A DNA stretch of 6,855 bases from Geobacillus icigianus (GTDB lineage Bacteria > Bacillota > Bacilli > Bacillales > Anoxybacillaceae). Under the pieces are notes generated by a model. That model ran no database searches and had not been told where the DNA came from. It was given only the letters and a program-made list of their open reading frames with translations. Shown one piece after another: positions 1 to 6,626 of this stretch. The translations under genes and the position numbers were made by a program. Within the stretch, counting starts at the first letter, position 1; the number at the start of each line of letters is the position of its first letter. The stretch is taken from positions 1 to 6,855 of the forward strand of contig NZ_JPYA01000099.1 in assembly GCF_000750005.1 (NCBI RefSeq), given 5' to 3'.

Positions 1-2
1 TT

Positions 3-757
3 TCGTCTTGCCTCGTGCAGATCGACAAGAAAGAAGGCCTCTCTCTTCGCGTCTTCCACGCCGATACGACGGACAAGACCGTTTACGGCGCGTATGAATC
101 GGTCTCGTCAGAGGCCCTGCAGATCACGCATGGCTACAACCGGCACCATCGTTGACAAAAACCAATCGGTTTCGGGCTGATCGGCAACGAAGACGGCATC
201 CCGTTTTCCGGCGATGGGCACGACGGCAACGTGCCGGACAAAACGTGGAATCCCGAGGTGCTCTCCCGTGTCCATGAACAGCTGAAGCAAGCCAAGATCC
301 AAGACGAGTGGATTGACGTGGCGGATTCCGCTGCGATGACGAAAGATACACTGACGCTCCGTGGAGATGAACTTTTCTTTCTTGAAAGACCCGTTCCTTA
401 CGGATGAGATTTACGTCAAAAAACCAGAACGGGTCGCGGTATTGGGCGATTTGTTTCTGTTGGCCTTGGCCATATCACGTCTTCCAGCGCCGGGTGCGTC
501 CGTTCATTATCCCGTAACGCCCATGAAAGGGCGCGGGAGGCCGGAAACTGACCCGCCCGACCGGTCAGGCGATCTTTCAGTTGTTCCGGTATGTGAAAGT
601 CGTCCTACTGGAGCTGCCGGATGGGCACATCCAACGCGCGTTAGGGAAACCGCTCACCCCTGATCAGCGAAGGATCCTGCAGGGATTGGACATGGATTTG
701 TCGAATTTTGATGCTGATGGAAAAATGATGAAACCAACTGGTGCTTCGGTCGTATGA
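3..757 (+). pseudogene. Decayed IS1634-type transposase (internal deletion, frameshifts, stops)
   Basis: Fragments in successive frames give a transposase of the IS1634 type. Frame 3 from the window edge carries FHADTTDKTVYGAYESVS, then HGYNRHHR, a TGA stop at 153-155, and GHDGNVPDKTWNPEVL and VADSAAMTKDTL, which match the DDE-type core as I recall it. Near 361-365 the reading moves to frame 1 (MNFSFL, then DPFLTDEIYVKKPERVAVLG). The segment normally lying between these blocks, roughly 200 residues in full-length members, is missing, so an internal deletion near 389 is inferred. Near 470 it moves to frame 2 (VFQRRVRPFI, stops at 515-517 and 524-526, then IFQLFRYVKVVLLELPDGHI and LTPDQRRILQGLDMDL), ending at 755-757. 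The 5' part lies outside the window. The last ten codons overlap the next promoter and are probably not element-derived. It is clearly non-functional; the family assignment is from memory of the motifs. Confidence 0.82.
729..754 (+). promoter_or_regulatory. Sigma-W promoter of the yuaF-floT operon
   Basis: TGAAAC at 729-734 and CGTA at 751-754 are separated by exactly 16 bases, an exact match to the Bacillus sigma-W consensus (TGAAAC-N16-CGTA). In B. subtilis the orthologous yuaF operon is known to be sigma-W dependent, so the function fits. Transcription would start near 760-763, giving a leader of about 24 bases that contains little more than the ribosome-binding site (AGGAAAGGAGGGGAGGAG, 767-784). 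The site lies inside the open tail of the transposase relic. Confidence 0.85.
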
Positions 758-784
758 ATTGTTGACAGGAAAGGAGGGGAGGAG

Positions 785-1324
785 ATGGTGTTCGGCTATC
801 CGCCTGAAGTCGTATACGGCGCGGTGCTGGTGGTCAGTGCGTTGCTTACGGTGTTGTATTTTTTCTTCAGCGATGTGCTTGACGGTCTGTTCGATGTGGC
901 CGACCATCCGCTGTTCAGCCCGCAGCTCGTCTTATCATTTTTCATCGTCGCGAGCGCGGTCGGTTTGTTGGCGGAATGGTATACCGATTGGGCGTCCCGG
1001 TGGATCGTTTGGCTGAGTGTCGGTGTGGCGCTTGTCGTGGTATTGCTTTTGCACTTTTTCGTTTTTTTGCCGCTTCGGTCGGCTGAGGCGTCGCTTGGGT
1101 ATACGGATGCCGACTTGGAAGGGTCGCTGGCGAAGGTGATCGTGTCCGTGCCGCCGGATGGGTTTGGGGAAATTCTCATCTCCCGTCAAAGCGGTGTGGT
1201 GGCCAAAGCAGCGAAAAGCGCAAATAATGAAGCCATTCCGTCAGGAGAAGAGGTCATCATCGTGCAAATGGAAAACGGCGTCGCCGTGGTGGCGAGGCAC
1301 GATCCGTATCATCTTTCCATCTAA
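785..1324 (+). CDS. yuaF: NfeD-family membrane protein, YuaF type
   Basis: This 179-residue protein is close to the size of B. subtilis YuaF (about 174). Hydrophobic segments at about residues 9-28, 47-66 and 73-97 give three membrane spans. A soluble, beta-rich tail follows from about 110 to 179 (GSLAKVIVSVPPDGFGEILI ... GEEVIIVQMENGVAVVARH), which fits the OB-fold-like C-terminal domain of NfeD proteins. NfeD partners are encoded next to flotillin/stomatin genes and in B. subtilis YuaF colocalises with FloT and influences membrane organisation. The ATG at 785 is preceded by a very strong Shine-Dalgarno tract (GGAGGGGAGGAG, 773-784), almost touching the start. It is first in a two-gene operon, with floT starting 21 bases after its stop. 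It has no serine-protease domain, so it is a short NfeD. The molecular activity of the family is unsettled. Confidence 0.88.
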   Translation: MVFGYPPEVVYGAVLVVSALLTVLYFFFSDVLDGLFDVADHPLFSPQLVLSFFIVASAVGLLAEWYTDWASRWIVWLSVGVALVVVLLLHFFVFLPLRSAEASLGYTDADLEGSLAKVIVSVPPDGFGEILISRQSGVVAKAAKSANNEAIPSGEEVIIVQMENGVAVVARHDPYHLSI

Positions 1325-1345
1325 AACAAAGAAAGGGGACCTGTC

Positions 1346-2863
1346 ATGGTTGCGCCATGGTTGATTGTCATTGGTGTTGTCGTCTTGCTTCTCGTCGGAC
1401 TCATTGCCATTTTTATCGCCCGCTACCGCACGGTCGGGCCGGATGAGGCACTTATTGTCACCGGCAGCTACTTAGGAAACAAAAACGTCCACGTGGACGA
1501 ATCGGGAAGCAAAATTAAAATCGTCCGCGGCGGCGGCACGTTTGTCGTGCCGATTTTCCAGCAGGCTGAGCCGCTCAGTTTATTGTCGATCAAGCTCGAT
1601 GTGCAAACGCCGGAAGTGTATACGGAACAAGGCGTTCCCGTCATGGCGGACGGGGTGGCGATCATCAAAGTCGGAAGTTCGATCAGCGAAATCGCGACCG
1701 CGGCCGAGCAGTTTTTAGGCAAGACGCGCCAAGATATGGAAAACGAAGCAAAAGAAGTGCTTGAAGGCCATCTCCGCTCGATCCTCGGGTCGATGACGGT
1801 GGAGGAAATTTACAAAAACCGCGATAAATTTTCGCAAGAAGTGCAGCGTGTCGCTTCGCAAGATCTCGCGAAAATGGGGCTTGTCATCGTCTCGTTCACG
1901 ATCAAAGACGTGCGCGACAAAAACGGCTATCTCGATGCGCTTGGGAAACCGCGCATCGCCCAAGTGAAGCGCGACGCCGATATTGCGACGGCTGAAGCGG
2001 AAAAAGAGACGCGCATCAAGCGGGCCGAAGCGGATAAAGAAGCGCGCAAAGCGGAGCTCGAGCGGCTGACGGAAATCGCCGAAGCGGAAAAAATCAACCA
2101 GCTCAAGCTCGCTGAATTCCGCCGCGAACAAGACATCGCCAAAGCGCGCGCCGACCAAGCGTACCATCTTGAAGAAGCGAAAGCCAAACAAGAAGTAACG
2201 GCCCAACAAATGCAAATTAAAATCATTGAGCGGCAAAAACAAATCGAGCTTGAAGAAAAAGAAATTTTGCGCCGCGAGCGGCAGTACGACTCGGAAGTGA
2301 AGAAAAAAGCTGATGCCGAACGCTACGCGATCGAACAAAAAGCGGCCGCCGAGAAGGCGAAACAAATCGCCGAAGCCGATGCGCAAAAATACCGCGTTGA
2401 GACGCTGGCCAAAGCGGAAGCCGAGCGCGTCCGCCTCGACGGGTTGGCGAAAGCTGAGGCTGAGAAAGCAAAAGGGGAAGCAGAAGCGGAAATTATCCGC
2501 CTGAAAGGTCTCGCCGAAGCGGAAGCGAAACAAAAAATCGCCGAAGCGTTCGAACGCTATGGCCAAGCAGCCGTGCTCGACATGATCATCAAAATGCTTC
2601 CAGAATACGCCAAACAAGTGGCGAGCCCGCTTGCGAACATCGAGAAGCTGACGATCGTCGATACGGGATCGGGAACAAACGGCGGCGCCAACCGCGTCAC
2701 GGGATATGCGACGAACTTAATGGCGAGCCTGCAAGAGACGTTAAAAGCATCGACCGGCATCGATGTCAAGCAGCTGCTTGAGAATCTCACAACGAGCGGC
2801 GCATCATCGGCCGTCACGGCCAAGCCAACCGCTTCCGAACAGGCGAATCAGAGCGAGTTATAA
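1346..2863 (+). CDS. floT: Flotillin (SPFH/band 7 scaffold protein)
   Basis: This 505-residue protein compares with 509 for B. subtilis FloT. A hydrophobic N-terminal segment at about residues 4-25 anchors it to the membrane. The SPFH/band 7 domain spans about 28-190 (AEQFLGK, MTVEEIYKNRDKF and LGLVIVSFTIKDV-like blocks; here KMGLVIVSFTIKDVRD). From about 205 to 405 the sequence is dominated by Ala, Glu and Lys with repeated AEAEK units, the long coiled coil through which flotillins oligomerise. The tail (406-505) is flotillin-type, ending Ser/Ala/Thr-rich. Flotillins form membrane microdomains holding signalling, secretion and protease complexes and affect membrane fluidity. The start at 1346 has GAAAGGGG at 1331-1338. 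It is co-transcribed with the NfeD gene from the sigma-W promoter. The third gene of the B. subtilis operon, yuaI, is absent; repeats follow instead. Codon usage and length look intact. Confidence 0.95.
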   Translation: MVAPWLIVIGVVVLLLVGLIAIFIARYRTVGPDEALIVTGSYLGNKNVHVDESGSKIKIVRGGGTFVVPIFQQAEPLSLLSIKLDVQTPEVYTEQGVPVMADGVAIIKVGSSISEIATAAEQFLGKTRQDMENEAKEVLEGHLRSILGSMTVEEIYKNRDKFSQEVQRVASQDLAKMGLVIVSFTIKDVRDKNGYLDALGKPRIAQVKRDADIATAEAEKETRIKRAEADKEARKAELERLTEIAEAEKINQLKLAEFRREQDIAKARADQAYHLEEAKAKQEVTAQQMQIKIIERQKQIELEEKEILRRERQYDSEVKKKADAERYAIEQKAAAEKAKQIAEADAQKYRVETLAKAEAERVRLDGLAKAEAEKAKGEAEAEIIRLKGLAEAEAKQKIAEAFERYGQAAVLDMIIKMLPEYAKQVASPLANIEKLTIVDTGSGTNGGANRVTGYATNLMASLQETLKASTGIDVKQLLENLTTSGASSAVTAKPTASEQANQSEL

Positions 2864-2871
2864 ACAGTGTC

Positions 2872-2905
2872 AGGCGCCCTTGGTCGAACAAAGGGCGCTT
2901 CTTTC
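2872..2905 (+). terminator. Possible terminator after floT
   Basis: Nine bases after the floT stop, AGGCGCCCTT (2872-2881) can pair with AAGGGCGCTT (2891-2900), giving ten pairs including one G.U around a 9-base loop. The following tract TTCTTT is only moderately T-rich. The right arm is also part of the first copy of the tandem repeat, so the hairpin may have arisen by chance from repeat sequence. Strong stem, weak U-tract. Confidence 0.5.
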
Positions 2906-3126
2906 CCGCGATAAATGGGGGAAAGTCGGGATCGTCAAACAAAGAGCGCTTCTTTTCCACAATAAATCGGGGAAAAGCTCGGTTCTTCGAACAAAAAGCG
3001 CTTCCTTCCCACGGCAAATCGCCGCAAAGCTCGATTTGTCGAACAAAGAGCGCTTCTTTCCCGCGATAAATGGGGAAAGGTTCGGCTTATCGCACAAAAA
3101 GCATTTCCTTCGCGTCCATATCGGCC
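2885..3126. repeat. 51-52 bp tandem repeat, four copies plus a partial fifth
   Basis: Copies begin at 2885, 2936, 2988, 3040 and 3091 (periods 51, 52, 52, 51). Each begins with a variant of CGAACAAAGAGCGCTTCTTT. The common core is (a)acaaaRaGCGCTTCyTTcCC, a short AT-rich stretch (ataaat or close), a G run, AAAG, and a variable tail. The fifth copy is recognisable for about 35 bases. Copies 1, 2 and 4 hold a hairpin: CTTTCCC/GGGAAAG at 2901-2907/2919-2925 and 3056-3062/3073-3079, and CTTTTCC/GGAAAAG at 2952-2958/2971-2977. Copy 3 has instead CGGC/GCCG (3012-3015/3021-3024). The period is not a constant multiple of three and no start with a ribosome-binding site is present, so a protein is unlikely. 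Function unknown. With the short flanks it fills the 356-base gap between floT and dgkB. Confidence 0.85.
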
Positions 3127-3149
3127 AATGTTCACGACATTCTTCAGAG

Positions 3150-3178
3150 TTGCGCGTCAAGCATTATTTCGCTATGAT
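3150..3178 (+). promoter_or_regulatory. Candidate sigma-A promoter of dgkB
   Basis: TATGAT at 3173-3178 matches five of six bases of the -10 consensus. TTGCGC at 3150-3155 is a weak -35 (three of six) with the ideal 17-base spacer. It lies just past the tandem repeats and about 42 bases before the dgkB start, with no competing signal seen. Transcription would begin near 3185, which would exclude the upstream GTG at 3187 as a usable start because no leader would remain. Confidence 0.5.
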
Positions 3179-3219
3179 GGGAACGGGTGGAATGGAAAAA
3201 AGGAAGTAGGTTGAGGACA

Positions 3220-4140
3220 ATGAAACGAGCTCGAATCATCTACAATCCGACATCGGGCCGCGAGCAGTTTAGGCGCCATTTGCCCGATGTGCTCGTTCGG
3301 TTGGAAAAAGCGGGCTACGAAACGTCGTGCCATGCCACCGAGGGTCCGGGAGATGCGACAAAAGCTGCTCGGCAAGCGGTGGAGCGCGAATTTGACCTCG
3401 TGATCGCTGCCGGTGGCGACGGAACGATCAACGAGGTAGTCAATGGATTGGCTCATCAACCGTACCGGCCCAAACTGGGAGTCATCCCGGTGGGAACGAC
3501 AAACGATTTCGCCCGCGCCATCGGCGTGCCGCGTACGATTGAAGGAGCGTGCGAGGTGATCACCACGGGCGAGCCGGTGGCGATCGACATCGGCTGTGTG
3601 ACGAACGAAGACAAAACACGCTATTTCATCAATATCGCGGGCGGCGGCCGTCTGACGGAGCTCACCTACGAAGTGCCAAGCAAACTCAAAACGATGCTCG
3701 GTCAGCTGGCCTATTATTTAAAAGGGATGGAAATGCTTCCGTCCATTCGCGCCACTGAAGCGAGCATTGAATATGACGGCAAACTGTTTGAGGGCGAAAT
3801 CATGATGTTTTTAGTCTCGCTGACCAACTCGGTCGGCGGCTTTGAAAAGCTGGCGCCCGACTCGTCACTGAATGACGGCCTGTTTGACCTCATCATCGTC
3901 AAGAAAACGAATTTGGCCGAATTTGTCCGCCTTGTGACGCTGGCGGCGCGCGGGGAGCACATTAACGACCCGCATATCATTTACACGAAAGCGAATCGGG
4001 TGAAAGTCCGCTCACCGATGCAGCTGAACTTAGACGGCGAATTCGGGGGCATGCTTCCGGGCGAGTTTGTCAACTTATACCGCCATCTCGAAGTGTTGAT
4101 GCCAAAAGAAAAGGCGGAACAAGTAAGAACAGGGTCATAA
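3220..4140 (+). CDS. dgkB: Diacylglycerol kinase, soluble DgkB type
   Basis: This 306-residue protein is close to B. subtilis DgkB (303). It phosphorylates diacylglycerol with ATP to phosphatidic acid, returning diacylglycerol released during lipoteichoic acid synthesis to phospholipid metabolism, at the inner face of the membrane. The N-terminal nucleotide-binding fold has NPTSG (9-13), the kinase signature GGDGTINEVVNGL (65-77) and GVIPVGTTNDFARA (87-100). The C-terminal beta-rich domain carries SLNDGLFDL (216-224) and LDGE (271-274), whose acidic residues are catalytic in the S. aureus enzyme. I chose the ATG at 3220 because MKRARIIYNPTSG is the usual family N-terminus; an in-frame GTG at 3187 would add 11 atypical residues. 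Shine-Dalgarno support is modest (AGGAAG 3201-3206, AGGTTGAGG 3208-3216). In B. subtilis it lies next to rlmCD as here, but downstream of gatCAB rather than floT. It has its own candidate promoter and terminator. Confidence 0.93.
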   Translation: MKRARIIYNPTSGREQFRRHLPDVLVRLEKAGYETSCHATEGPGDATKAARQAVEREFDLVIAAGGDGTINEVVNGLAHQPYRPKLGVIPVGTTNDFARAIGVPRTIEGACEVITTGEPVAIDIGCVTNEDKTRYFINIAGGGRLTELTYEVPSKLKTMLGQLAYYLKGMEMLPSIRATEASIEYDGKLFEGEIMMFLVSLTNSVGGFEKLAPDSSLNDGLFDLIIVKKTNLAEFVRLVTLAARGEHINDPHIIYTKANRVKVRSPMQLNLDGEFGGMLPGEFVNLYRHLEVLMPKEKAEQVRTGS

Positions 4141-4155
4141 GCCTGTTCTTTTCTT
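4125..4155 (+). terminator. Intrinsic terminator of dgkB
   Basis: AAGAACAGG (4125-4133) pairs perfectly with CCTGTTCTT (4142-4150) around the 8-base loop GTCATAAG, followed by TTTTCTT. The left arm lies inside the last codons of dgkB and the stop codon sits in the loop. It should separate dgkB transcription from rlmCD. Confidence 0.88.
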
Positions 4156-4349
4156 ATGTGATGACGCCCCTAAAAGGTTGGTGAAAAACCGCTGTTTGCC
4201 TTGATCGATGATGGAACGCCTGAACATAGAGGTTGATGCAACAAATTTTTCCACTTGAGAAATGATTCCTAGAAAGCGGTTGTGCGAGTCAATCACCAGC
4301 CTCCGAAGGGAACGCTAACTTTACACGAATCGGCAGAAAGGGGAACGAT
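4156..4349. other. Intergenic region before rlmCD with nested complementary arms
   Basis: No convincing gene is present; the longest ATG-started run is about 16 codons (4208) without a ribosome-binding site. Two nested pairs of arms are visible: GGTTGGTGA (4176-4184) with TCACCAGCC (4293-4301), nine pairs including one G.U, and AACCGCT (4187-4193) with AGCGGTT (4275-4281), seven perfect pairs. They could form a branched RNA leader, or be the decayed ends of a small inverted-repeat element. I could not match it to a riboswitch or T-box. No clear promoter hexamers were found. AAAGGGG at 4338-4344 is the ribosome-binding site of rlmCD. Confidence 0.45.
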
Positions 4350-5729
4350 ATGGCGAAACAACAAACACCAGTCGCCAAAAACGACTATTATGACGTCACA
4401 TTCACCGATTTGACTCATGACGGGCTCGGCGTGGCGAAAGTGGACGGCTTTCCGTTGTTTGTGAAAAACGCGCTTCCCGGTGAGCGGGCCAAAGTGAAGG
4501 TGATCAAGGTGAAAAAAGGATACGGGTACGGCCGTCTCATCGAGCTGTACGAACCGAGCCCCGACCGCGTCGAGCCCCCATGCCCTGTTTATCGTCAATG
4601 CGGAGGCTGTCAGCTGCAGCACCTGAGCTACGAAGGCCAGCTGAAGGCGAAAGAGAAGCACGTGAAAGAAGTGCTCGCCCGCATCGGCAAGCTAGAACAC
4701 GTCACCGTCCATCCCGTCATCGGGATGAAGAACCCGTGGCGCTACCGAAACAAGGCGCAAGTGCCGGTCGGCGAGCGCGAAGGGGGGCTGGTCGCCGGGT
4801 TTTACAAAGAGCGCAGCCACGAAATCATCGACATGGATGCCTGCCTCATCCAGCAGGAGAAAAACGACATCGTCGTCCAAGCGGTGAAACGGATCGCCGC
4901 GCGCTACGGCGTCCTGCCGTACGACGAACTCACCCATCGCGGTGTCCTCCGCCATATTGTCGCCCGCTACGGCGCGGCAACAGGCGAGGTGATGGTCGTG
5001 CTCGTCACCCGCACCGACCATTTGCCTCATAAACAAGAGATCGTCCGCGACATTATCCGCGCCATTCCGGACGTCAAATCGATCGTGCAAAACATCAACC
5101 CCGAGCGGACGAACGTCATTTTCGGCGCCAACACGCAGGTGTTATGGGGAAGCGAGTTCATCACCGACCGCATCGGCGACATCCAATTCGCCATCTCCGC
5201 CCGCTCGTTTTATCAAGTCAACCCGAAACAGACGAAAGTGTTGTACGACAAAGCGCTCGAATACGCTGAGCTGACCGGAACGGAGACGGTTATGGACGCC
5301 TACTGCGGCATCGGCACGATCTCGCTCTTTTTAGCCAAAAAGGCGAAGCATGTCTACGGCGTCGAAATCGTCCCCGAAGCGATCGAAGACGCCAAGCGCA
5401 ACGCCGAGCTGAACGGCATCAAAAACGTCACCTTCGAAGTCGGCGCTGCCGAAGACGTCATCCCACGTTGGTATCAGGAAGGTATCCGGGCTGACTGTCT
5501 CGTCGTCGACCCGCCGCGCAAAGGCTGCGACGCCACGCTTCTTGAGACGATCATCGCCATGAAGCCGCCGCGCGTCGTCTACGTCTCGTGCAATCCAGCC
5601 ACTCTCGCCCGCGACTTGCGCATTTTAGAGGATGGGGGTTACGAAACGATCGAAGTCCAGCCGGTCGACATGTTTCCCCATACGGCGCATGTGGAGTGTG
5701 TCTCGCAGATCGTTTTGAGAAAAAATTAA
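4350..5729 (+). CDS. rlmCD: 23S rRNA (uracil-C5)-methyltransferase RlmCD
   Basis: At 459 residues it is the same length as B. subtilis RlmCD (YefA), which uses S-adenosylmethionine to make m5U at both U747 and U1939 of 23S rRNA. Order: TRAM RNA-binding domain (about 10-68); iron-sulfur cysteines C78, C84, C87 ([10 protein letters not shown]) and C165; an RNA-contacting central domain; FYQVNPKQ (287-294); the SAM-binding motif DAYCGIGT (316-323); DPPRKG (387-392); the catalytic nucleophile C414 in [10 protein letters not shown]; and the C-terminal HVEC with the presumed base E449. All key residues are present, so it should be active. A one-to-one split between RlmCD and the mono-specific RlmD cannot be made from sequence alone, but in Bacillaceae the dgkB-adjacent gene is RlmCD. 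Start ATG 4350 follows AAAGGGGAACGAT. It is separated from dgkB by a terminator and a 194-base gap, so it is probably transcribed independently. Confidence 0.93.
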   Translation: MAKQQTPVAKNDYYDVTFTDLTHDGLGVAKVDGFPLFVKNALPGERAKVKVIKVKKGYGYGRLIELYEPSPDRVEPPCPVYRQCGGCQLQHLSYEGQLKAKEKHVKEVLARIGKLEHVTVHPVIGMKNPWRYRNKAQVPVGEREGGLVAGFYKERSHEIIDMDACLIQQEKNDIVVQAVKRIAARYGVLPYDELTHRGVLRHIVARYGAATGEVMVVLVTRTDHLPHKQEIVRDIIRAIPDVKSIVQNINPERTNVIFGANTQVLWGSEFITDRIGDIQFAISARSFYQVNPKQTKVLYDKALEYAELTGTETVMDAYCGIGTISLFLAKKAKHVYGVEIVPEAIEDAKRNAELNGIKNVTFEVGAAEDVIPRWYQEGIRADCLVVDPPRKGCDATLLETIIAMKPPRVVYVSCNPATLARDLRILEDGGYETIEVQPVDMFPHTAHVECVSQIVLRKN

Positions 5730-5731
5730 GG

Positions 5732-5774
5732 GGCTGACCCAAAGTCCGCTTTTTGGCGGACTTGGGGGTCAGCC
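5732..5774. terminator. Shared convergent terminator hairpin
   Basis: GGCTGACC (5732-5739) pairs with GGTCAGCC (5767-5774), and AAGTCCGC (5742-5749) with GCGGACTT (5756-5763), making a long stem with a small internal bulge and the loop TTTTTG. It starts three bases after the rlmCD stop. Downstream on the plus strand there is no immediate T-run, but on the minus strand the stem is followed by CCTTAATTTTTTCTC, a good U-tract. It therefore best terminates the minus-strand gene and probably also ends rlmCD transcripts. The 46 bases on to 5820 are AT-rich with two TGATCA palindromes and no gene. Confidence 0.72.
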
Positions 5775-5820
5775 TCATTGATCATGGTTTTATATTTATT
5801 AGCATTAACAACTGATCATC

Positions 5821-6588
5821 TTAACAATTATCAGCATCTCCGCCAAACCACACTACAATATCGAGATACGCGCAATAATCAACCGATTTATTGCGTGTAA
5901 CACAATCTACAAGCTCTTTATCGCAACAATCATCTCCCCAACCAAAATTAGCATAGCATCTGTCATGAGCCCGGCAACAACTATCAATTGCGTTGATTGG
6001 GGTTCCACCACCTTTTGACATACCATCTCCGCAACCCGGTCCGCAGTGTCTATAAGTGCCTGCACATTCAACTAAGCAAAAGCTAAATGGGAAAGCTTCA
6101 GCTTCTACATCGTTTTCCCTATTCATCAACTGAACAGCATAATTTGTTTCTTTAAAGAAGGTTGCGTCGAATTCTGTTCTAAATAGTTGCTTTACTTCAC
6201 CATTACCAGTTCTTAAGCCAAGGACTTCTGTATTTTCTGGATCTGATACATCTGCAGAATAGTACATGAAAACATTATTGTCTTTTTGTGATTCTAGGAT
6301 GTACAGTTTTGCGTGCTTCTCTTTGTTAAGAAGTACAATGGATTTAAACTGAGCCTTTCCATCATCCCAAACAACTTCCCCTTTAATTGCTTCAATTACT
6401 TGGAGTCCCTGTGTTGAGGTTGGATATTGTTGTTCCATAGCCTCTTTTAATTTTTTAAATGTGTCATCTTGTTCCACCTTGTTGAACAAGTCAGTTTGGT
6501 GTGAGTAAAATATTTGTGGGTGACGTTCAGGAAGGATCCCCGACGAGAGTTGCGAACTTTTGTTCGCGACGCTCGTCGGGGCCACCAA
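5821..6588 (-). CDS. Phospholipase A2-like Cys-rich protein, probably 5'-truncated
   Basis: The open frame encodes 255 residues from a TTG at 6588. Residues 1-170 have no cysteine; from about 35 they look like a folded region (alternating strands such as KSIVLLNKE and AKLYILES), possibly a prodomain. The last 85 residues hold 12 cysteines. There, CGPGCGDG (182-189) resembles the calcium loop and CCRAHDRCY (204-212) matches the secreted phospholipase A2 active site (CCxxHDxC), with H208 and D209 as catalytic and calcium-binding residues. An extracellular, disulfide-bonded lipid hydrolase or lipid-targeting toxin is inferred. Residues 1 to about 20 come from the insertion-sequence end and its hairpin; no ribosome-binding site precedes the TTG, and there is no signal peptide, so the true start was probably lost. 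It could be a pseudogene, or start at ATG 6438. It is clearly more AT-rich than its neighbours, suggesting transfer. The domain call is fairly sure, activity is not. Confidence 0.68.
   Translation of the reverse strand: MVAPTSVANKSSQLSSGILPERHPQIFYSHQTDLFNKVEQDDTFKKLKEAMEQQYPTSTQGLQVIEAIKGEVVWDDGKAQFKSIVLLNKEKHAKLYILESQKDNNVFMYYSADVSDPENTEVLGLRTGNGEVKQLFRTEFDATFFKETNYAVQLMNRENDVEAEAFPFSFCLVECAGTYRHCGPGCGDGMSKGGGTPINAIDSCCRAHDRCYANFGWGDDCCDKELVDCVTRNKSVDYCAYLDIVVWFGGDADNC
6538..6581. repeat. 20-bp-arm hairpin near the IS end
   Basis: The arms 6538-6557 and 6562-6581 pair over 20 positions, with one mismatch and one G.U, around a TTTT loop; the outer ten pairs are CCCCGACGAG/CTCGTCGGGG. Neither side is followed by a T-run, so it is not a normal intrinsic terminator. 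It may block incoming transcription or be a structural part of the transposon end. Confidence 0.8.
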
Positions 6589-6626
6589 GCGAAGCGCGGT
6601 AGGAAAAAGCGGATCTCATGCAAAAA

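Noticed and set aside
361..663. A 100-codon plus-strand open frame starting MEMNFSFL
   Set aside because: Only its middle (DPFLTDEIYVKKPERV) is transposase-like; the rest is out-of-frame. It is one piece of the decayed transposase, not a gene.
1715..2617. A 300-codon open frame on the minus strand inside floT
   Set aside because: It is antisense to the Ala/Glu/Lys-rich coiled coil, whose biased codons rarely create stops on the other strand. It has no ribosome-binding site and reads as Phe/Arg/Leu-rich nonsense.
2885..3126. CRISPR array
   Set aside because: The units are directly adjacent 51-52 bp tandem copies with graded divergence and no unique spacers; no cas genes are present.
2763..3209. 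Open frames on both strands through the tandem repeats
   Set aside because: They share repetitive peptides in several frames, have no ribosome-binding sites, and the repeat period shifts frame between copies.
3187..3219. Extended GTG start for dgkB
   Set aside because: It adds MEWKKGSRLRT, which is unlike the family, and sits almost at the predicted transcription start. The ATG at 3220 gives the usual N-terminus.
4212..4349. Lysine riboswitch or T-box ahead of rlmCD
   Set aside because: CATAGAGGTTG resembles a lysine-riboswitch block and GGAACGCC faintly a T-box, but the other conserved parts and a terminator are missing and the target gene does not fit.
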